NCBI GenBank assembly: GCA_046538945.1
Contig: JBKHHW010000013.1
Location: 1 to 38,425, forward strand
Reading direction: 5' to 3'
Length of the DNA stretch: 38,425 nt
Origin: JAEZKC01 sp046538945
GTDB taxonomy: Bacteria; Fibrobacterota; Chitinivibrionia; Chitinivibrionales; Chitinispirillaceae
Shown piece after piece: positions 33,484 to 38,425 of this stretch. A program made the translations under genes and the position numbers. A model generated the notes under the pieces. That model had not been told where the DNA came from and searched no databases. It worked only from the letters and a program-made list of their open reading frames with translations. The stretch's first letter is position 1. Each line of letters starts with the position of its first letter.

Positions 33484-35304
33484 ATGGAAAAAACTTCGAA
33501 TCAGCCTGCACGTAAGTTCTTCGGAAGAACTCCTTTTGTGGGAATGGTGGTTCTCATTGTGGTGATAACCGGTCTTGTTATGGATTCCACCAGGGCCGAC
33601 GGTGACAATTTTTATGCCGATATAAGCCGTTTGGACAATGTGGTCAAGAATGTGCATCAGAACTATGTGGACGAGCTGGATTCCAAGGAACTGGTTAACA
33701 GTGCCATAAAAGGTATGATGAAGAAGCTTGATCCCCACACCGCTTACCTTGAGGAGAAAGCCTCCGAGGAGCTCAGGATCCAGACTGATGGCAAGTTCGG
33801 GGGGCTCGGCATTCAGATTTCCATCAGAGACAAGGTCCTTACAGTGATGACCCCCATATCGGGAACGCCTGCATCCAGAGCCGGAATTCAGTCCGGGGAT
33901 CAGATTATCGAGATCGAAGGGGAGTCCACCAAGGGAATCACTGTGGACAAGGCAGTGAACAAGCTCCGGGGAGAGCCGGGGTCAAAAGTGAGGATTCTGG
34001 TGAGAAGGAAGGGTGTTCCTAAAGATATCGAGTATGAGATTACCAGGGAAATAATCCGTATCAATTCAGTTCCTTTTTACGGAGTACTGGATAATGACAT
34101 CGGGTACATCACTCTTACCCAGTTTTCCCAGGATGCCGGTGCAGAAGTGGAGAAAGCGATAAAAGAGCTACTTGATAGAGGTATTAAGGGTCTGGTATTC
34201 GATCTTCGGCTCAATCCGGGCGGACTTCTTCCCCAGGCCATAGAAGTGTCTGAAAAGTTTCTTCCCCGCAAATCTCTGGTGGTATCCACCCGAGGCCGCG
34301 TGAGGGGGCAGAACAAGGACTTTTTCTCCAGGTCCAATCCGGTTCTTCCCAAAGATATTCCGTTAGCGGTTCTGGTTGACTATGCGTCGGCGAGTGCTTC
34401 GGAAATCGTAGCCGGCGCGGTTCAGGACTGGGACAGAGGCGTGATTGTGGGGGATACTTCGTTTGGAAAGGGTTCTGTGCAGAGTATTCTTCGGCTTGAT
34501 GCTACTCACAACCTGAAGCTTACCACAGCCCTGTACTATACTCCCGCGGGCAGATGTATCAACAGAACTGAGAATTTCACCGGCGATAGTGAAGATGAGG
34601 AAACTGAAAACGCCGAAGAAGAGGCGCAAAAGGGTGAAACGGAGGCGGATACCTCAACTTACCGTACAAATAACGGCAGATTGGTTTACGGCGGTGGAGG
34701 TATAATTCCCGATACAGTGGTGAAACAGAAAATTCCGGATATGGCGATCAGAGCTCTGTACGGAAAAGATGTTTTCTTTCAGTTCGCTAATTTAGAGTAC
34801 GTTAAGCTCCAGAAACGGAATGTCAAGATTGGCAAGGATTATCAAATTGATGATGCGACCATGAAAGATTTTTATGATTATCTTGATTCCATTGATTTTT
34901 CCTACCAGAGTGTGGCTCAGGTCAAGTTTGAGGAGTTCAAGAAGAAGAGTGGTTTGATGGAGGATACTGCCGAAACTGAGGAGAAGAATCCACTTATGGA
35001 ACCTCCCAAACTGAATGATTCGGAGATGGAGCAGTTGAAAGCTGCAGCGGGGAATATAGATTCTATACTGGAAGAGGAAAGCAGGCGGGCTTTGAAGAAG
35101 AATGATGCTGAAATCAGGCGGCTTGTGCGTAATGCTCTTCTGGTACGGGAATATGGGCAGGATCATGAGATCATGTACCGATCAAAAATCAAAGATGACG
35201 AGCAGCTTAAGGCTGCAATGGAGCTTCTGAGTGATAAGGAAATCTATTCCTCTTTTTTAAAACCGGGCAGAAATGGAATTGAGGAAAAAGAAGCAAAGAA
35301 ATAA
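33484..35304 (+). CDS. S41 carboxyl-terminal processing protease (CtpA/Prc family)
   Basis: An N-terminal membrane anchor or signal (about 17-34, RTPFVGMVVLIVVITGLVMD) puts it in the periplasm. A PDZ domain (about 95-180) has KFGGLGIQISI and GTPASRAGIQSGDQIIEI, and the S41 core has the catalytic Ser in YASASASEIVAGA. The base is Lys in DTSFGKGSVQ, 25 residues later, the spacing seen in E. coli Prc. The tail (about 365-606) is long and charged (Glu, Lys rich) and goes beyond the usual CtpA length of about 400-480; part may be a helical regulatory extension. Two adjacent ATGs start it; I use 33484 because AGGAG is 5 nt away. S41 proteases cut the C-termini of exported proteins. Confidence 0.93.
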   Translation: MEKTSNQPARKFFGRTPFVGMVVLIVVITGLVMDSTRADGDNFYADISRLDNVVKNVHQNYVDELDSKELVNSAIKGMMKKLDPHTAYLEEKASEELRIQTDGKFGGLGIQISIRDKVLTVMTPISGTPASRAGIQSGDQIIEIEGESTKGITVDKAVNKLRGEPGSKVRILVRRKGVPKDIEYEITREIIRINSVPFYGVLDNDIGYITLTQFSQDAGAEVEKAIKELLDRGIKGLVFDLRLNPGGLLPQAIEVSEKFLPRKSLVVSTRGRVRGQNKDFFSRSNPVLPKDIPLAVLVDYASASASEIVAGAVQDWDRGVIVGDTSFGKGSVQSILRLDATHNLKLTTALYYTPAGRCINRTENFTGDSEDEETENAEEEAQKGETEADTSTYRTNNGRLVYGGGGIIPDTVVKQKIPDMAIRALYGKDVFFQFANLEYVKLQKRNVKIGKDYQIDDATMKDFYDYLDSIDFSYQSVAQVKFEEFKKKSGLMEDTAETEEKNPLMEPPKLNDSEMEQLKAAAGNIDSILEEESRRALKKNDAEIRRLVRNALLVREYGQDHEIMYRSKIKDDEQLKAAMELLSDKEIYSSFLKPGRNGIEEKEAKK

Positions 35305-35352
35305 AGTCGAAAGGAATTGCAGGAAGGTAAGAAGAATTGATCTTTGAAGAGA

Positions 35353-35378
35353 TGCCGGGTTCCAAATCGAATCCGGCA
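35353..35378 (+). terminator. hairpin downstream of the S41 protease gene
   Basis: TGCCGGGTT (35353-35361) pairs with AATCCGGCA (35370-35378), 9 bp with one G-U and an 8-nt loop. There is no T-run after it, so it may be an mRNA 3'-end or attenuating structure and not a strong terminator. Confidence 0.4.
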
Positions 35379-35436
35379 GCTTCCGCAAGAAAGCACAACC
35401 TCTTTCGTGAAGCCTCAGGTGTTCAGCCGTCTCTTA

Positions 35437-35442
35437 TATAAT
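35437..35442 (+). promoter_or_regulatory. candidate -10 element for the foldase gene
   Basis: An exact TATAAT in a run of A and T, 44 bp before the ATG of the foldase gene. The -35 hexamer 17 bp upstream is a poor match, so only the -10 is supported. Confidence 0.4.
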
Positions 35443-35485
35443 TTAAAAAAAAACTGTTTACCATATAAACTGTCAGGGAGAGTGT

Positions 35486-37303
35486 ATGATCAATAAAATG
35501 CGGGAGATTGCTCCCATTGTCATGCTTGTCATAATTGTCGCTTTTGTCGGCGGTACAATTTTCATGGACTGGGGAATGAATGTTACCGGCATGGCAAAAA
35601 GAAATGTAGCGGGAAAGATTGAGGGGCAGGAGATTTCTCTTCAGGATTTTGATTATCTGGTTAACATGGAGCGCCAGAAACTGCAGGAGCAGAAACAGGA
35701 AGTGTCGCCTCAGCAGTACCGCATGATTCCCCAGCAGGTATGGGATCAGGAAGTGAACAGAGTGCTGCTTGAGAATGTTGTGGACAAGATGAGACTTGAA
35801 GCCACATCAGAAGAGGTGTTCCAGTACCTGAAGCGTAACCCCATTCCGGGTCTGGACACTGCATCGGCTTTCCAGACTGACGGCGAGTTCGACACCAGCA
35901 AGTATGTACAGTGGCTTAATACGCCTGAGAACTATGATAACTACCCCTGGCTCAGGCAGATCGAAAGTCAGGTCAGTCAGTTGATGCTTCCCGGTCAGAA
36001 ACTGGAGACGCTTCTTAAGGCCGGAGTTTTTCCTTCAAAAGCGGAAATAGAGTACGATTACCGTCAGAGAAATGAGAAAGCATCTTTTGAATATTTCAAA
36101 ATAGACAGCAAGCGGTTCAGAGATGAGTCCGCAGAAGTTTCTGAAGAGATGGTGAAAAAGTATTATGATGACAATCAGAGCGAGTTTCACAAAGATGAGC
36201 AGGTGAATTTGTATTTTGTGAAAATCCCCAAGGTTGCGACAGCCGCCGATGAGCAGTCTTTTTTCCGGGAAATGGTTGATTTGAAAAAGAAAATCGAATC
36301 CGGCTCATCCACCTTCGGGGAGGAAGCAGAAGTCATGTCCGATGATGAGGGCTCGGCCAGCAAGGGTGGCGACCTGGATTGGTTTGGCAAGGGTACGATG
36401 GCGCCAAAGTTTGAAGAGGTGGCTTTCGCTCTGGAAATAGGCGAAATTTCTGATCCGGTCAGAACTCCTTTCGGATATCATCTCATAAAGGTTGAGGCTA
36501 AAGAGGAAAAAGACGGTGAGGAAAAAGTGAAGGCCCGTCATATACTGCGCAAAGTAGAGCCTATGAATGAGACACTGGACAATCTTGTATCCAAAACCGA
36601 TTCTCTCAGGGCTGTTATGAAGGAAAAGGGTTTCATAGAGGGTGCCAAGACTGATCCGTCAGTCACTCTGGATTCAACCGGACTTTTCGAAAAGGGCGAC
36701 AACATTCCAAAGATCGGTTTCTTGTCGGGTGCAAACAAGTTCGCGTTCGACGACGGAGATGGAGTTTCCGAGCGGCTTGAAAACGATGATGCGTTCTATC
36801 TTCTGAGTGTTAAGGAAAAGATCAAAAAGGGTGTTCCGCCGCTTGATGTGGTTCGCGCTCAGATTGTGGATGCTCTGAGGGATACTCTGGCCAAGCAGGA
36901 AGCGAAGAAGTACGCCGAGGATGTTTTGGCTAAGGTCAAGAGCGGCACATCTCTGGAGGATATTCAGGCTTCGGACAGCAGTCTGATGGCCGGTGTCGCC
37001 GATTCAGTTTCAGCGATGGAGTACATTCCTCAGGTGGGTTACGGGTCCAAGGCGGCGGCTGTTGCGCTGCATCTTTCTGAAGGTGAGACTTCAGGGGTGA
37101 TCGAGGACAAGAGCAGTTATTTCATAGTCAGAGTGACCGGTAAGCAGCCGGTCGGTGAAATCGACTGGGAATCTCCCGAGGTGAAGCAGGCCCAGCAGAT
37201 GGTTGCCAGTCAGGCCGAGCAGAAGGCCTACAGTCAGTGGTATCGTGCTATTCAAAGCAGTGCCGATATCAAGAGTCATATTGACCGGTATTACTTGGAC
37301 TGA
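35486..37303 (+). CDS. SurA/PpiD-type periplasmic peptidyl-prolyl isomerase
   Basis: A 605-residue protein with one N-terminal transmembrane helix (about 9-28, PIVMLVIIVAFVGGTIFMD) and the SurA_N-type helical region (VNMERQKLQEQKQEVSPQQY, then VWDQEVNRVLLENVVD). The PpiC/parvulin rotamase domain follows (about 230-355), with ASKGGDLDWFGKGTMAPKFE and VRTPFGYHLIKVEAK, both family hallmarks. After KARHIL there seems to be a second, degenerate parvulin-like segment. The layout is that of PpiD, a membrane-anchored foldase at the Sec exit. It is downstream of secA and the S41 protease, so export, folding and processing are grouped. GGGAGAG gives a good ribosome site. Confidence 0.9.
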   Translation: MINKMREIAPIVMLVIIVAFVGGTIFMDWGMNVTGMAKRNVAGKIEGQEISLQDFDYLVNMERQKLQEQKQEVSPQQYRMIPQQVWDQEVNRVLLENVVDKMRLEATSEEVFQYLKRNPIPGLDTASAFQTDGEFDTSKYVQWLNTPENYDNYPWLRQIESQVSQLMLPGQKLETLLKAGVFPSKAEIEYDYRQRNEKASFEYFKIDSKRFRDESAEVSEEMVKKYYDDNQSEFHKDEQVNLYFVKIPKVATAADEQSFFREMVDLKKKIESGSSTFGEEAEVMSDDEGSASKGGDLDWFGKGTMAPKFEEVAFALEIGEISDPVRTPFGYHLIKVEAKEEKDGEEKVKARHILRKVEPMNETLDNLVSKTDSLRAVMKEKGFIEGAKTDPSVTLDSTGLFEKGDNIPKIGFLSGANKFAFDDGDGVSERLENDDAFYLLSVKEKIKKGVPPLDVVRAQIVDALRDTLAKQEAKKYAEDVLAKVKSGTSLEDIQASDSSLMAGVADSVSAMEYIPQVGYGSKAAAVALHLSEGETSGVIEDKSSYFIVRVTGKQPVGEIDWESPEVKQAQQMVASQAEQKAYSQWYRAIQSSADIKSHIDRYYLD

Positions 37304-37330
37304 TCGATTGTTTGTGGATATTCAAAGATT

Positions 37331-37367
37331 TCCTGGCTCGGGGTGATTCCGGGCCGGGATTTTTTTT
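37331..37367 (+). terminator. intrinsic terminator after the foldase gene
   Basis: TCCTGGCTCGG (37331-37341) pairs with CCGGGCCGGGA (37349-37359), 11 bp with two G-U pairs and a 7-nt loop. An eight-T run follows at 37360-37367. It is the strongest terminator in the window. Confidence 0.88.
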
Positions 37368-37580
37368 ACCTTGCAGAGGTGATATCAACCCTGATTGTTG
37401 ATTCATTTCCGAAAAATCAAATTGCTACCCACTATGTGAAATCAAGCGCAACGACAATCGCAAGGGCACAAAAAGAAAGGTAGTTCCGTATACAAACTTT
37501 TCTGGTTTCTTCCTTCGTTCTGCATTATATTACTCTGCCTTTTAGTATTGAATATTCAGCTATAAAGATCAGTCTGCAGA

Positions 37581-38294
37581 ATGAAAGCCAGAAAGAAAAG
37601 AAGTTCCCGCAAACGCAAGTTAAGCCTGATCCGGTTCGTTTTGAAGGTTCTGGTTTTGCTTTTTGTCGCCGATATCTGCTATCTCTTCTTTGTAGTGGAC
37701 ATTCCGAAACTCAGAACCACAATTCCTCCAAAAACCGCATTCATGAAACTCCGGGAGATGCAGTGGGAGAGAGCCGGCAAAAGAAGAACTTTAAAAAAAA
37801 AGTATGTTCCCCTGAAAAGGATTTCACGTCACGTCAGGCGTGCCGTTGTGCTCAGTGAAGACGCCAAGTTCTGGAATCATGAGGGATTTGATTATGAGGC
37901 TATTCGCAATGCCTTTGAGGAGAACATAGAAGCTCGCCGTTTCAAATTCGGGGGCAGCACTATCAGCATGCAGCTTTCAAGGAATCTCTACCTTACGCCT
38001 GACAAGAATCCCTACCGTAAATTCCGGGAAGCTATCATCACCTGGAGAATCGAACGCACCCTGCCTAAGGCAAGAATTCTCGAAATCTATCTCAATGTGG
38101 TGGAGTGGGGAGATGGAGTTTTCGGCATCGAAGCCGCTTCCCGCCACTATTACGGAAAACCCGCATCTGCATTGACCGGAAGGGAAGCCTCGCTTCTGGT
38201 TGCGGTGCTTCCCAATCCCCGAAGGTTCAGCCCTGTAAGGCCCGGCGGGTACATAAAGAGAAGGGCTCACGTTATTTACAGGTACATTTCTTAA
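37581..38294 (+). CDS. mtgA: monofunctional peptidoglycan glycosyltransferase (GT51)
   Basis: This GT51 enzyme polymerises glycan strands from lipid II in the periplasm and lacks a transpeptidase domain. A basic N-terminus and one transmembrane helix (about 17-39) anchor it. Catalytic Glu93 is in VLSEDAKFWNHEGFD. GGSTISMQLSRNLYL at 124-138 and KARILEIYLNVVEWGDGVFG, with the second Glu168, match the family, as does YGKPASALTGREASLLVAVLPNP. At 237 residues it has the usual MtgA length. It follows a strong terminator and therefore has its own promoter. AACTTTTCTGGT at 37495-37506 is shared with the ECF sigma gene leader. Weak ribosome site. Confidence 0.94.
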   Translation: MKARKKRSSRKRKLSLIRFVLKVLVLLFVADICYLFFVVDIPKLRTTIPPKTAFMKLREMQWERAGKRRTLKKKYVPLKRISRHVRRAVVLSEDAKFWNHEGFDYEAIRNAFEENIEARRFKFGGSTISMQLSRNLYLTPDKNPYRKFREAIITWRIERTLPKARILEIYLNVVEWGDGVFGIEAASRHYYGKPASALTGREASLLVAVLPNPRRFSPVRPGGYIKRRAHVIYRYIS

Positions 38295-38304
38295 TGACAT
38301 GTAT

Positions 38305-38425
38305 TCAGCACCTGAATTCGATCAATGAATGCCTGCTTATAAATCCGGCGTTTTCCAGTGTCCTCTGTGATGCGACATTGTCAACGGAACATCCACATGT
38401 GGGTCTGAAACCGTTTTCAAGGGCA
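38305..38425 (-). CDS. GNAT-family acetyltransferase, C-terminal fragment cut by window end
   Basis: On the minus strand the last 39 codons of a gene are visible, ending TGA at 38305. They read ALENGFRPTCGCSVDNVASQ, then RTLENAGFISRHSLIEFRC. The N-x-A-S-x-x-x-x-E-x-A-G-F pattern is the acetyl-CoA-proximal end of GNAT N-acetyltransferases. The gene runs out of the window, so its substrate and full domain structure are unknown. It is convergent with mtgA, with only 10 bp between the two stop codons. Confidence 0.7.
   Translation of the reverse strand, partial: ALENGFRPTCGCSVDNVASQRTLENAGFISRHSLIEFRC

Noticed and set aside
37304..37580. Small gene in the gap before mtgA
   Set aside because: Only the terminator and an AT-rich promoter-like stretch are visible; no open frame has a ribosome site.

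Overview
The window is dense chromosomal DNA from a Gram-negative-type bacterium, about 33 genes with short gaps and many 4-14 bp overlaps. The best placement is the FCB superphylum, possibly a Fibrobacterota-like lineage. The main evidence is the long SecA (1029 aa), which carries the insert after the DEVD box (about residues 265-335) that I associate with Bacteroidota/Chlorobi/Fibrobacterota SecA. A lipoprotein, SurA/PpiD-type foldase, KdsD-like SIS protein and FliL-like protein fit a diderm envelope. No rRNA, tRNA, CRISPR array, transposase or prophage gene was seen. Phylum assignment is inference.

Layout. 1-2.4 kb (minus): a LiaF-like membrane gene broken by four frameshifts at the window edge, a GT4 glycosyltransferase and a lipoprotein. 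2.5-6.6 kb (plus): a small membrane protein, guanylate kinase, a two-FHA ABC exporter and a tail-anchored Ser/Thr kinase, close-set as one operon. 6.6-11 kb: repeats, then yraN, tyrS, a four-cysteine protein, a low-molecular-weight phosphatase, a PTR1/FolM-like reductase and an amidase on mixed strands. 11.2-14.9 kb: one very large exported TPR protein with its own terminator. 15.1-16.3 kb: an ECF sigma / zinc anti-sigma pair with a terminator.

16.5-24.6 kb (plus): a small membrane ORF, a PfkB kinase coupled to it, UDP-glucuronate decarboxylase, leuS, rdgB, a soluble REC-PAS-histidine kinase and an NtrC-type activator. 24.6-28.7 kb (minus): SIS isomerase-like gene, nadB and a VWA-type membrane protein, each overlapping the next. 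29-38.3 kb (plus): FliL-like protein, secA, tmk, S41 protease, SurA/PpiD foldase and mtgA, a run of export and envelope-building functions. The window ends inside a minus-strand GNAT acetyltransferase.

Most genes are housekeeping. The most unusual items are: (i) the FHA-FHA-ABC exporter beside a Ser/Thr kinase, the arrangement of mycobacterial Rv1747/PknF; (ii) a KdsD-like SIS gene that appears to have lost its catalytic core by an in-frame deletion while keeping its operon context; (iii) an unlisted small membrane ORF that resolves the start of the PfkB gene; (iv) an octamer tandem array just upstream of yraN; (v) four same-direction single-base losses, mostly in homopolymers, in the first gene, which look like sequence error or very recent decay.
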